NCBI GenBank assembly: GCA_016715645.1
Contig: JADJZR010000003.1
Span: 62,001 to 126,000, forward strand
Reading direction: 5' to 3'
From: Elusimicrobiota bacterium
Lineage (GTDB): Bacteria; Elusimicrobiota; Elusimicrobia; FEN-1173
DNA: 64,000 nt
The position numbers and the translations under genes were made by a program. This document shows, in pieces, positions 40,876 through 53,400 of the stretch (positions are counted from its first letter, which is position 1; each line of letters starts with the position of its first letter). The notes under the pieces are model-generated. The model was not told the origin of the DNA and did not search any database. It saw only the letters and a program-made list of their open reading frames with translations.

Positions 40876-42831
40876 CTACGGTGTCGCCGCATCCCGGTTG
40901 GCGAGCCGGTCGCGCATGCGTTGGGCTTCCACGTTGTTGGGATTCAGTTCCAGGGCTTTCACCGCCAACTCATACGCTTTCTGAGGGTCCCCCGCCAAAA
41001 ACTTGTCCAGGGATTCTTTGTAATACGCTTTCGACTTCTCCTCGTCGTCCGCGCCCTTGGTCACCTCCAACGACTTTAGCAATTCTTTCGCCTCCGCAAA
41101 ATCCGGTTTATACCTCAAAGCCTTTTTCGTCAGCGCCAGCGCCCCCGCCATGTCTCCGCTGCGCGCCGCCCGCAATCCCCCGTTATACGCTTCTTTCGCC
41201 ACCATCTCTTTCGCCTGATCGCGCATCCGCAGGGCTTCCGCGTCCGCCGTGTCCATCGCCAAGATCTCGTCGAACTTGGCCAACGATTCTTCATACCGTT
41301 TCTGTTCGAACAGCTCCCGCCCGCTTTGCGTCAGCGGCGCTTTTAATTCCGCCAGCCGTTTCTCCTCTTCAAATACCTGAACCTCTTTGAGCACCGTGTC
41401 CACTCGCCCCTTCAAATCCCGCGCGTCCGTGTAGTCCGGGTTCAACTTCAACACCTTCTCCGCCAGTTCCCCCGCCTGGGCGTAATCCCCCGTCGCAAAC
41501 GCCTGCACCGCCATGTCGTAAAATTTATCCGTCAAACTTTGAAATCGTTCGTCAATTCGGTTCAAATACGTCTTCGCACCCATGTGGTCCGGCTGAAGAG
41601 CCAAGATCGCCTGAAACTCCCGCCGCGCCCTCAACAGGTCGTCCACCTGGAAAAACTGTTCCCCTCGGGCAAAGTGGTCGTCCACCTGCGACTGCAACTG
41701 CTCTTGCATCGCCCCCGATTCCATATGCTTAAACTCCGTCTCGATCCGTTTCGCCAACAGTTTCGCCGGCCGATGCCACGGCGCCACCGCCAATATCTGG
41801 TTCGCCTGCATATACGCTTCCACCATATACCCCTGCGCATACCGCGCCAACGCCCTCTTATACGCCACGTCCACCTGCGACGTCACCTGTACCTGCCGAT
41901 AACTCGCCCCAAACCGCAACGACACGCTTACCCGGTGACTGTCTCCAAACGGTCCGAACGGAATGAACCCATAATCCAAATGGATCCGCTCGTTGCCCAA
42001 CCCAAACCCATACGTGATCCCCGAATCCAAATCGTTGTTGCCCTTATACCCCATGCGAAACGCCATCATCTCCCACACCCGGTATTCCGCACCCGCGTTG
42101 ACATACGCGCTCCCGTCCGTCGGCAACACAATGTCTCCCGACACCGTCATGTTGTCGCCGAACAAGGGCGCCGACGCGCCCAGTTTCATCATCGTCGGAA
42201 ACGACGTCTTCTCGCCGTTAAAGTCCAGGCCGGTCCCCACATTTTGAATCACCAACCCCGCCCGCGCCCCCGTCAACCGGTCCCCCTGAACCTCGTAGAG
42301 AACACCCAGATCCAACAGATACCCCATCGCCGTGTCCGTGTCCAACGTCTTTTTGAGCACCTTCACGTTCGCACCCGTGTTCAACCCCGGCACCCACCGC
42401 ATGTTTTCCCACGGTTTCGCCCACCCCACTGTCACCAGCATGTCCGACGCCGCCACATCGCCGGTTTCTTCGTTGCTGTTATTGAACCCGTTCACCCCGT
42501 CCACCTTCAAAAATGAGCCCCCCACGCCCCACACACCCTTTCGCTCCGTTGGCCGGGCGTAATACAACACGTCCTGGGTCACTCCCTCCAGCGCGTTGCT
42601 GTGCATGAACGCAATTTCGTTTTGCGTCAACAGCCCCAACCCCGCCGGGTTCCAATACAACGCCGTCGCGTCGTTCACTGACGACGTGTGCGATTCTCCC
42701 ATTGCCACGCCACGCCCCCCGACTCCCATCTTCAAAAAGTTCGCCGTCGTGTCTCCACTGGACTTAGCCCACGCCAATCCGATCCCCGTCCATAGGATTA
42801 CGATCATTCCGATCCAGCGCCGCCCGTTCAT
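40876..42831 (-). CDS. PorV/PorQ-like outer-membrane barrel fused to TPR domain
   Basis: This 651-residue protein has a signal peptide (MIVILWTGIGLAWA) and then the PorV/PorQ (UPF0164, FadL-like) signature: LKMGVGGRGVAMGES followed by VNDATALYWNPAGL. Residues up to about 315 show alternating beta strands with glycine and aromatic caps, as expected of an outer-membrane barrel. From about 320 to the end lies a string of TPR units (AYMQANQILAVAP, ARREFQAILALQPDHMGAK, AGELAEKVLKLNPDYTDAR, ELAVKALELNPNNVEAQRM), probably in the periplasm. The fusion of barrel and TPR is notable; ordinary PorV has no TPR tail. The start overlaps the stop of the giant FN3 gene, so translation is likely coupled. It may bind or guide the FN3 protein's C-terminal domain. 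Confidence 0.85.
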   Translation of the reverse strand: MNGRRWIGMIVILWTGIGLAWAKSSGDTTANFLKMGVGGRGVAMGESHTSSVNDATALYWNPAGLGLLTQNEIAFMHSNALEGVTQDVLYYARPTERKGVWGVGGSFLKVDGVNGFNNSNEETGDVAASDMLVTVGWAKPWENMRWVPGLNTGANVKVLKKTLDTDTAMGYLLDLGVLYEVQGDRLTGARAGLVIQNVGTGLDFNGEKTSFPTMMKLGASAPLFGDNMTVSGDIVLPTDGSAYVNAGAEYRVWEMMAFRMGYKGNNDLDSGITYGFGLGNERIHLDYGFIPFGPFGDSHRVSVSLRFGASYRQVQVTSQVDVAYKRALARYAQGYMVEAYMQANQILAVAPWHRPAKLLAKRIETEFKHMESGAMQEQLQSQVDDHFARGEQFFQVDDLLRARREFQAILALQPDHMGAKTYLNRIDERFQSLTDKFYDMAVQAFATGDYAQAGELAEKVLKLNPDYTDARDLKGRVDTVLKEVQVFEEEKRLAELKAPLTQSGRELFEQKRYEESLAKFDEILAMDTADAEALRMRDQAKEMVAKEAYNGGLRAARSGDMAGALALTKKALRYKPDFAEAKELLKSLEVTKGADDEEKSKAYYKESLDKFLAGDPQKAYELAVKALELNPNNVEAQRMRDRLANRDAATP

Positions 42832-44423
42832 CGGATCACCATCAACTTCCCAACCTTGCGCTGTTGGTCGTTTTCGATCACGTAGAGATACACGTCCGAT
42901 CCCACCGGGTCGCCCCCGTCGCTCGTGACGGGGTTCCAGTCCACCGAAGACACCCCATCGTATCCCATCGTCTTGACCAAACGGCCGTCCAACGTAAAGA
43001 TTTTGATGCTCCCGAAACTGGAGAGTCCCGTAAAGCTGATCCCATTGGGATCACGGCCCGGCCGATAGGGCACCGGATAAGCATGGGCGTTGGACAAATC
43101 GTAGTTCGGCGACCCGCCCAACGCATACGTCCCGCTGTGGCGTAACGGCACCGACACCGTGCCCGCCTGTTCACTCACCTGGCTGTCCGGCATCTTGTTC
43201 CAAACCCCGGTTCTCTGGTCCAACTCGTAGATGGCGAGGTCTTTCGCACGGATGGATGTTCCCGCCATGTAAGAGATCCCCCCATTGTCCATCGCTACGT
43301 CGTTGGTGATGTCAAACGACATCCGCACATCGCCCCCATACGCCGCCGACCTCATTGTTCCTTTCGTGTCAAACACCGATAATTCTTTTATCGAAAAGAT
43401 CTTTTTAAACGCGCCTCCCGATTGACGGCCCATGGAGGCGGTCGCCTTGTCCACCAACCCCGGCAAACTCGCCGCGCCCGCCACCGACACCGTTTCCGGC
43501 CGATCGTTGATCGCCACACCCACCGGCTCGGACCCCAACGATCCCGCCGGAACCGATACGCTCACTTTCCCGTCTTCGCTGACAAACACCGCTTTCTGCG
43601 CCGGGTCCATCGCCGTGTAGAACAAAATGTCCAGCGGCGTCTGCAACGGATTGTTCGCCCGGTCCGTCGGCGGCGTTTTCGTCGAACTATAAAACCGATA
43701 CTGACTCGCCGGTTTCAAATCCGTCGTGTTAAACGGCAATACCACCATCGGCTTCAAATCCCCCGTCACCGTCACATACGACGTTGTCGGCAACTTCAAG
43801 ACCACCGGTTTATCCACTTTGGCCCCAACGTTGTCTCGATGCATCACCAACTGAATGGACCCCTCCCGAATCAACATGTCCTCTTCAAACCCAATATCCA
43901 CAAAGTTGCTCGCCGGTGCCACCGCCGCAAACCGAACCTTTTCATCCGTCGTCGGATATTTCACACCCGTCATCAAAATGTGGTTTAAGCTCCACCGCGG
44001 AAGAATCTGGTCCGGGCTATACTGGTAAATGAACACCGGCACATCTTCGTCCGCCGTCCAGTTCCCCGCCCGGTCGTAACCGCGAACCTTGATGTAATAC
44101 GTCTTTGACTCTTTGACCCCCGTTAGATCCAGCTCAAACCCCACATCCTTCGTCAAATCGGCTCGATCCACGCTGGGCCACACCGCCTCGATCGTGGATA
44201 CGCTCACCGTCCACCCCTCCACCGGACTGCGCGAAATCTCTTTACCCAACACATCCATAGGGTCCCAAATCACGTAGGGGTTTGGATCCCCCACCAGGTC
44301 CCTGTCGATATGCGTTGCTCTTGGTTTCGTTCCCGCGCCGCGTCCGACGAGAAATAAACCTCCAACGCCCCCGCCACCGGCGCCGTCGTGTCTATGTAGA
44401 CACGGAACGTGTCGTCGTTTCAT
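42828..44423 (-). CDS. Giant FN3 protein, C-terminal fragment with FlgD-like domain
   Basis: A 531-codon open stretch. The first 40 residues (MKRRHVPCLHRHDG and the G-rich run) are out of frame, and real sense begins around DLVGDPNPYVIWDP. Then come an FN3-like domain (YYIKVRGYDRAGNW), Ig-like domains with a PTDRANNPLQTPLDILF segment and a beta-sandwich ending NHSGTYAL-like (RHSGTYALGGS). The last 90 residues, with ISFTGLSSFGSIKIFTLDGR, VDWNPV, GSDVYLYVIENDQQRKVGK and VIR, match the FlgD_ig / type IX secretion C-terminal sorting fold. Its stop overlaps the ATG of the PorV-like gene (ATGA). In Bacteroidota, PorV shuttles proteins with such C-terminal domains. The same pairing here suggests, but does not prove, related secretion. 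Confidence 0.8.
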   Translation of the reverse strand: MKRRHVPCLHRHDGAGGGGVGGLFLVGRGAGTKPRATHIDRDLVGDPNPYVIWDPMDVLGKEISRSPVEGWTVSVSTIEAVWPSVDRADLTKDVGFELDLTGVKESKTYYIKVRGYDRAGNWTADEDVPVFIYQYSPDQILPRWSLNHILMTGVKYPTTDEKVRFAAVAPASNFVDIGFEEDMLIREGSIQLVMHRDNVGAKVDKPVVLKLPTTSYVTVTGDLKPMVVLPFNTTDLKPASQYRFYSSTKTPPTDRANNPLQTPLDILFYTAMDPAQKAVFVSEDGKVSVSVPAGSLGSEPVGVAINDRPETVSVAGAASLPGLVDKATASMGRQSGGAFKKIFSIKELSVFDTKGTMRSAAYGGDVRMSFDITNDVAMDNGGISYMAGTSIRAKDLAIYELDQRTGVWNKMPDSQVSEQAGTVSVPLRHSGTYALGGSPNYDLSNAHAYPVPYRPGRDPNGISFTGLSSFGSIKIFTLDGRLVKTMGYDGVSSVDWNPVTSDGGDPVGSDVYLYVIENDQQRKVGKLMVIR

Positions 44424-47400
44424 ACACGAGCACGTTGTTCACTATCATGAGGCCCATATTCCCACTTGGCTGGGTCACAAGTGCCGTTCCCGCCACACTT
44501 AAGAAATACTCCCCTTCCCCGGCATGAAACCCATTGAAACTCTCATCAGTACGTCGCATTTGTGGCCCCTGTGGATAGACGAATCAAACTTTGATTGTTT
44601 TCGGTTTTCCCGTTCCACCCGTGGGTATTGATGACATCGTTGTGATCGAAGACCGTATCCATATCTTTCCACACCACGTTATAATGCGACGAATTCGTCG
44701 CTTCAAAAGGACCACGTTTTTATTGAAATACACCATCTCATCTCCGGCTCTCCCCAGATGTCTTAATCCCCTCCGCGCTTTGTAACGTCACGAATGGGAC
44801 GCCCACGCTCTGCTCAACAGCCAACCCTTCTCCAGGCCCTTCCACCTCCCCTGGCCATTGCGGGCGTAAAGAACAATTTTGTACACCCCGGTAGACGGCA
44901 AATCTGACAAGTAAAAGGGATCCTCCATTCCAATCCGATACTTTCCTCCAAACGGGATCCGCACTGTTAAACAGGGCCTCCCCCCTTCCACCCGCGGGGT
45001 CCCAATCCGCATAGTCCCTTGTCTGAACTTCCGTATCCTCGCTCGCCGTCGCCAATCGAACGGCGTACTCCGTATGATCGGGGTTCCCGCCCAGGCCGAA
45101 AACAATCCCCATCCGTCTGTTCGATAACGCTGAGGCAATCCCAGGTTTCATGGGTCGTTCGGCCCTTGTCCAGGACCGGGTCGTGGTTATCACTTCAGTC
45201 TCCTCAATCCCTTGGGACACGGCCCGGACCTGTAACCCGTATTCGGCGTTGGGACTCAATTGACCTATCCCGGTCGAATATTCGACCGTGTTTGAAACAG
45301 TATCAATCCAGTCGCCTTCATCGTTAGGCCGATACCTGCGCGCACTATACGACACGCTACTCCCGTTATCCAAGGAACTCCAGACCGGCTTCAAAATTTG
45401 TCCATTCAAGTCAGGGTCCGGCTTCTCAACCCTCAAAATATCCACCGCCATTGGTATTGTCACTTGCGCAATAGAATTTGACTCCGCCGAGAGGGATCCG
45501 TTGTGGCCCTTGGCCTTTACATAAATTGAATACATAGTTGCCGGCTTCAGGCCTCCTTCAGGCGTTACAAAACTGGCATCCCGTGTTTCAATTGTATTGA
45601 CTACCCCCCCGTCCGCATTAACAAAGCTCACCTGATAACTCGTCCCGGCCGGGTTTCCGTTCGGCTGGATATTCACTGTCATTGATGAGACATGTGGCGT
45701 CACGTTCCTAAATTCAACAGGGGCACCGTGGGGTTCGTCACGGCTATTCCCGTCGTCACCGCAACTCCCCAGGGGCTTTCATTCGACTTCACAACCATGA
45801 TTTCAGCGAAATAGGTCGTATTGGGCCTTAATGAAGTTACCTCTTCCACATACTCCCCAAGACCTGAGCCCACGAGACGCGGTGGGGCCGCGACATCCCA
45901 TTTAAAAAGGTATTGCGTTCCATTTCCATTGATGACCCCGCCATCATTTGAATCTTTCCATTTGGCTGTAAACGAATGGCTCGACACGTTAACAATGTCA
46001 ATCGACTGGATTTTCAGAGGAGCCGTATATCCAGAGCTATTTGTTGCAACACCGTCCGGTGTATTGCCTTTCGCCTTTGCATAGACTTCCACATCGTATT
46101 TTTGGTTGGCCCAGGTCACACCATCCAACTCATTAAATTGCTTCTCCGTTACACCATCATCTGTTTCGAATGGTGCAATGATGTGCCGGACATTTCCCGC
46201 ACCGGTCGACAAAACCACTTGGTAAGACGTATCCACCGCGTTGGTCCCATGCCCCCACTGAAACTTGACCGTTCTCGTTGCGTCAACGTCTTCGAGCTCT
46301 TGCGGAGAAACCGCGGACAATCCCGCCACAACGCTCGGCCATGTATACGTGCTCTTCTCAACACCGGACCACGGCCCATCCTCCGCTCTTACTCGTGCAC
46401 GATACTCCTGGTTGGAAATCAAATCCTCAAACACATGTCCCGTGGCATTGGCCACCGTGGTCGTCGTTATCGCTCCCTCCCATGAATCCTCCTGCCCCAG
46501 CGGCCTCGTTGTCAGTTCGACTTCGTATCGGGTACGCGGAGAGTTGTTGTTAGTTTCCCAGTGGACCTTAAGATGGCGCGTCTTATCTGAATCGGGCTGA
46601 ATTGAAACCACATTGATTTCCGCAGCAATCGTTTCCATCGGGATCGAAACGTCCGACACCACAACCGTCCCGTTATGACCATGGGCTTCCACCTTCGCGT
46701 AATACGACAGGTTCGGCGTTAAGCCCGTTACGGTGTACGTCTTCTGGGTTTCTTGCCCTTGTTCTTGAGTGGGCACATCATCATAAACCTGCGGACTATT
46801 AAAGTTTTGGTCATCATCGACAACCACCTTATAGTGCGTCCCGGCCGGATTGCCTCCCACATCCCACGTCACCGTCCCAGAATCCGTATACAACCTGAAC
46901 CCCGTCGCTCCCAACACAGGCGCGCCCGCGTCCGTCGCCTGTGGCTCCCACGACACGTATCCCTCCGTTAACACCTCCGCCCGGTTCTTCCCCATGCTCT
47001 CACCCAATACGTCGTGTTCGCCGTCAACGCCGTGAACGTCGCCGAATGAATCCGCCTCGTATTCCACCGGGGCAAACGAACTCTGGAAATCCGAATTAGG
47101 CGACATCCTCACCACATACTCCGTGTCCACAGGGTTCCTCTTTCCATCCCACCTCACCGTCTCCGAGGCGTGGTAGACCGTGAAAGGATCCACCACCACA
47201 GGAACCGTCGCCAACGTCACCTTCTCCCGCTCCTCCCACACATCCCCCCACCCACCCCCCACATCCGCCTTCGCCGTCAATCGCATCACATACGTCGTGT
47301 CCGCCGTTAACCCCTCCGCCGTCAATTCGTAAGGCGGTTGGTCTTTCCACACAAACGGCGTCACCCAGTCCTCCGCCCCATCCTCCTTCCAACGCAATTC

Positions 47401-50400
47401 ATATCGCGTCGTCCCCTCGTTGCTCACACTCCCCACATTCCCCACCCATCTCACCCGCAACGTGCTCGAACTCTCCACCACCCCCACTTCCTGCGGTCCA
47501 ACAACAGCCGTCCACGTCGAGGTGGTCCCATCCGTCCAACCGCTATCATGCGTAGAATCTCCATCAAGAGCCAACGCCATCACACGCGCGAAATATTGCC
47601 GGTTAGCAAGCGAAACCACCATCCCCGTTGATGTCGCCCCCAAAATCCGTTTCCCACCCCCATGTAATTCGCGTCACCCACCAACGGCCACACCCCCGCT
47701 TGTGTCGTTATCTCAACCTTATACTTCGTCCCTTCACCCCCGTTCGTCCCATGCCCCCATCCAAACTTCACATTCCCGGTCGGATCTCCCACCGCCGCCT
47801 GCGCATTCACACCCACAGGAACTTCAGCCCACGTGTATACCTCTCCGCTTTCTGCCCATTATTGCTGCCGTTAACCGACACCCGCGCCTTATACCCTTGT
47901 TCGATCCCAAGGGTCCAAACGTCTTCCACCAATCGACCACGCCAACTCGTCCGATTCCACCGGATCACCCACAAAGTCCGTCGACGACAATTCCACACGG
48001 CACGTCGTCCCTCATCATTCCCGTTCGGCGTCCACGTCAACACCATCTTCCGCGTGGGCTCCTCCCCATTCACAACCAATACAACAGCCCCTGGCCTGTC
48101 TGGAATTCGTTGTCCCACTCCTCTCCGCCGAACTCACTCGTTTCATATTGTGCCCCACCGCCTCCACTCGCACTCGATACTCCTTGTTCTTAATCAAATC
48201 TTGTGGCAATTCATACGTCTGATCCAAAACACCCACCTGCTCCCAATAAAACGTCCGCGTCTCTCACCCCCGATCACCGCACCCGTCGTCAACAGAACCT
48301 CATAACGCGTCCCTTCCGGATTGCCTCCCACATCCCACGTCACCGTCCCAGAATCCGTATACAACGTGAACCCCGTCGCTTCCCAACACAGGCGCGCCCG
48401 CGTCCGTCGCCTGTGGCTCCCACGACACGTATCCCTCCGTTAACACCTCCGCCCGGTTCTTCCCCCATGCTCTCACCCAATACGTCGTGTTCGCCGTCAA
48501 CGCCGTGAACGTCGCCGAATGAATCCCCGCCTCGTATTCCACCGGGGCAAACGAACTCTGGAAATCCGAATTAGCCGACATCCTCACCACATACTCCGTG
48601 TCCACAGGGTTCCCATTTCCATCCCACCCCACCGTCGCCGAGGTCGTAGACCGTGAAAGGATCCACCACCACAGGAACCGTCGCCAACGTCACCTTCTCC
48701 CGCTTCCCCCCACATCCCCCCACCCACCCCCACATCCGCCTTCGCCGTCAATCGCATCACATACGTCGTGTCCGCCGTTAACCCCTCCGCCGTCAATTCG
48801 TAAGGCGGTTGGTCTTTCCACACAAACGGCGTCACCCAGGTCCTCCGCCCCATCCTCCTTCCAACGCAATTCATATCGCGTCGTCCCTCGTTGCTCACAC
48901 TCCCCACATTCCCCACCCATCTCACCCGCAACGTGCTCGAACTCTCCACCACCCCCACTTCCTGCGGTCCAACAACAGCCGTCCACGTCGAGGTGGTCCC
49001 ATCCGTCCAACCGCTATCATGCGTAGAATTCTCCATCAAGAGCCAACGCCATCACACGCGCGAAATATTGCCGGTTAGCAAGCGAAACCACCATCCCCGT
49101 TGATGTCGCCCCCAAAATCCGTTTCCACCCCATGTAATTCGCGTCACCCACCAACGGCCACACCCCGCTTGTGTCGTTATCTCAACCTTATACTTCGTCC
49201 CTTCACCCCCGTTCGTCCCATGCCCCCATCCAAACTTCACATTCCCGGTCGGATCTCCCACCGCCGCCTGCGCATTCACCCACAGGAACTTCAGCCCACG
49301 TGTATACCTCTCCGCTTTCTGCCCAATTATTGCTGCCGTTAACCGACACCCGCGCCTTATACCCCTTGTTTCGATCCCAAGGGTCCAAACGTCTTCCCAC
49401 CAATCGACCACGCCAACTCGTCCGATTCCACCGGATCACCCACAAAGTCCGTCGACGACAATTCCACACGGTACGTCGTCCCCTCATCATTCCCGTTCGG
49501 CGTCCACGTCAACACCATCTTCCGCGTGGGCTCCTCCCCATTCACAACCAATACAACAGCCCCTGGCCTGTCTGAATTCGTTGTCCCACTCCTCTCCGCC
49601 GAACTCACTCGTTTCATATTGTGCCCCACCGCCTCCACTCGCACTCGATACTCCTTGTTCTTAATCAAATCTTGTGGCAATTCATACGTCTGATCCAAAA
49701 CACCCACCTGCTCCCAATAAAACGTCCGCGTCCCTCACCCCGATCACCGCACCCGTCGTCAACAGAACCTCATAACGCGTCCCTTCCGGATTGCCTCCCA
49801 CATCCCACGTCACCGTCCCAGAATCCGTATACAACCTGAACCCCGTCGCTCCCAACACAGGCGCGCCCGCGTCCGTCGCCTGTGGCTCCCACGACACGTA
49901 TCCTCCGTTAACACCTCCGCCCGGTTTCTTCCCCCCCATGCTCTCACCCAATACGTCGTGTTCGCCGTCAACGCCGTGAACGTCGCCGAATGAATCCCCG
50001 CCTCGTATTCCACCGGGGCAAACGAACTCTGGAAATCCGAATTAGCCGACATCCTCACCACATACTCCGTGTCCACAGGGTTCCCATTTCCATCCCACCC
50101 CACCGTCGCCGAGGTCGTGTAGACCGTGAAAGGATCCACCACCACAGGAACCGTCGCCAACGTCACCTTCTCCCGCTCCTCCCACATCCCCCACCCACCC
50201 CACATCCGCCTTCGCCGTCAATCGCATCACATACGTCGTGTCCGCCGTTACCCCTCCGCCGTCAATTCGTAAGGCGGTTGGTTTTTCCACACAAACGGCG
50301 TCACCCAGTCCTCCGCCCCATCCTCCTTCCAACGCAATTCATATCGCGTCGTCCCCTCGTTGCTCACACTCCCCACATTCCCCACCCATCTCACCCGCAA

Positions 50401-53400
50401 CGTGCTCTCGAACTCTCCACCACCCCCACTTCCTGCGGTCCAACAACAGCCGTCCACGTCGAGGTGGTGGTCCCATCCGTCCAACCGCTATCATGCGTAG
50501 AATCTCCATCAAGAGCCAACGCCATCACACGCGCGAAATATTGCCGGTTAGCAAGCGAAACCACCATCCCCGTTGATGTCGCCCCAAAATCCGTTTCCAC
50601 CCCCATGTAATTCGCGTCACCCACCAACGGCCACACCCCGCTTGTGTCGTTATCTCAACCTTATACTTCGTCCCTTCACCCCCGTTCGTCCCATGCCCCC
50701 ATCCAAACTTCACATTCCCGGTCGGATCTCCCACCGCCGCCTGCGCATTCACACCCACAGGAACTTCAGCCCACGTGTATACCTCTCCGCTTTCCGTCGT
50801 CCCCTCATCATTCCCGTTCGGCGTCCACGTCAACACCATCTTCCGCGTGGGCTCCTCCCCATTCACAACCAATACAACAGCCCCTGGCCTGTCTGAATTC
50901 GTTGTCCCACTCCTCTCCGCCGAACTCACTCGTTTCATATTGTGCCCCACCGCCTCCACTCGCACTCGATACTCCTTGTTCTTAATCAAATCTTGTGGCA
51001 ATTCATACGTCTGATCCAAAATACCCACCTGCTCCCAATAAAACGTCCGCGTCTCCTCACCCCGATCACCGCACCCGTCGTCAACAGAACCTCATAACGC
51101 GTCCCTTCCGGATTGCTCTCCCACATCCCACGTCACCGTCCCAGAATCCGTATACAACCTGAACCCCGTCGCTCCCAACACAGGCGCGCCCGCGTCCGTC
51201 GCCTGTGGCTCCACCGACACGTATCCTCCGTTAACACCTCCGCCCGGTTCTTCCCCATGCTCTCACCCAATACGTCGTGTTCGCCGTCAACGCCGTGAAC
51301 GTCGCCGAATGAATCCCGCCTCGTATTCCACCGGGGCAAACGAACTCTGGAAATCCGAATTAGCCGACATCCTCACCACATACTCCGTGTCCACAGGGTT
51401 CCCATTTCCATCCCACCCCACCGTCGCCGAGGTCGTGTAGACCGTGAAAGGATCCACCACCACAGGAACCGTCGCCAACGTCACCTTCTCCCGCTCCTCC
51501 CACACATCCCCCCACCCACCCCCCACATCCGCCTTCGCCGTCAATCGCATCACATACGTCGTGTCCGCCGTTAACCCCTCCGCCGTCAATTCGTAAGGCG
51601 GTTGGTCTTTTCCACACAAACGGCGTCACCAGTCCTCCGCCCCATCCTCCTTCCAACGCAATTCATATCGCGTCGTCCTCGTTGCTCACACTCCCCACAT
51701 TCCCCACCCATCTCACCCGCAACGTGCTCGAACTCTCCACCACACCCCACTTCCTGCGGTCCAACAACAGCCGTCCACGTCGAGGTGGTCCCATCCGTCC
51801 AACCGCTATCATGCGTAGAATCTCCATCAAGAGCCAACGCCATCGCACGCGCGAAATATTGCCGGTTAGCAAGCGAAACCACCATCCCCGTTGATGTCGC
51901 CCCCAAAATCCGTTTCCACCCCATGTAATTCGCGTCACCCACCAACGGCCACACCCCCGCTTGTGTCGTTATCTCAACCTTATACTTCGTCCCTTCACCC
52001 CCGTTCGTCCCATGCCCCCATCCAAACTTCACATTCCCGGTCGGATCTCCCACCGCCGCCTGCGCATTCACACCCACAGGAACTTCAGCCCACGTGTATA
52101 CCTCTCCGCTTTCTGCCCAATTATTGCTGCCGTTAACCGACACCCGCGCCTTATACCCTTGTTCGATCCCAAGGGTCCAAACGTCTTCCCACCAATCGAC
52201 CACGCCAACTCGTCCGATTCCACCGGATCACCCACAAAGTCCGTCGACGACAATTCCACAGGCATGTCGTCCCTCATCATTCCCGTTCGGCGTCCACGTC
52301 AACACCATCTTCCGCGTGGGCTCCTCCCCATTCACAACCAATACAACAGCCCCTGGCCTGTCTGAATTCGTTGTCCCACTCCTCTCCGCCGAACTCACTC
52401 GTTTCATATTGTTGCCCCACCGCCTCCACTCGCACTCGATACTCCTTGTTCTTAATCAAATCTTGTGGCAATTCATACGTCTGATCCAAAACACCCACCT
52501 GCTCCCAATAAAACGTCCGCGTCTCTCACCCCCCGATCACCGCACCCGTCGTCAACAGAACCTCATAACGCGTCCCTTCCGGATTGCCTCCACATCCCAC
52601 GTCACCGTCCCAGAATCCGTATACAACCTGAACCCCGTCGCTTCCCAACACAGGCGCGCCCGCGTCCGTCGCCTGTGGCTCCCACGACACGTATCCCTCC
52701 GTTAACACCTCCGCCTGGTTTCTTCCCCATGCTCTCACCCAATACGTCGTGTTCGCCGTCAACGCCGTGAACGTCGCCGAATGAATCCCCGCCTCGTATT
52801 CCACCGGGGCAAACGAACTCTGGAAATCCGAATTAGCCGACATCCTCACCACATACTCCGTGTCCACAGGGTTCCCATTTCCATCCCACCCCACCGTCGC
52901 CGAGGTCGTGTAGACCGTGAAAGGATCCACCACCACAGGAACCGTCGCCAACGTCACCTTCTCCGCTCCTCCCCACATCCCCCCACCCACCCCCACATCC
53001 GCCTTCGCCGTCAATCGCATCACATACGTCGTGTCCGCCGTTAACCCCTCCGCCGTCAATTCGTAAGGCGGTTGGTCTTTCACACAAACGGCGTCACCCA
53101 GCCCTCCGCCCCATCCTCCTTCCAACGCAATTCATATCGCGTCGTCCCCTCGTTGCTCACACTCCCCACATTCCCCACCCATCTCACCCGCAACGTGCTC
53201 GAACTCTCCACCACCCCCACTTCCTGCGGTCCAACAACAGCCGTCCACGTCGAGGTGGTCCCATCCGTCCAACCGCTATCATGCGTAGAATCTCCATCAA
53301 GAGCCAACGCCATCACACGCGCGAAATATTGCCGGTTAGCAAGCGAAACCACCATCCCCGTTGATGTCGCCCCAAAATCCGTTTCCACCCCATGTAATTC

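Noticed and set aside
42828..44423. Separate gene for the FlgD-like protein
   Set aside because: Its first 40 residues are out of frame, it has no signal peptide or ribosome-binding site, and sensible FN3-protein sequence continues upstream in other frames.
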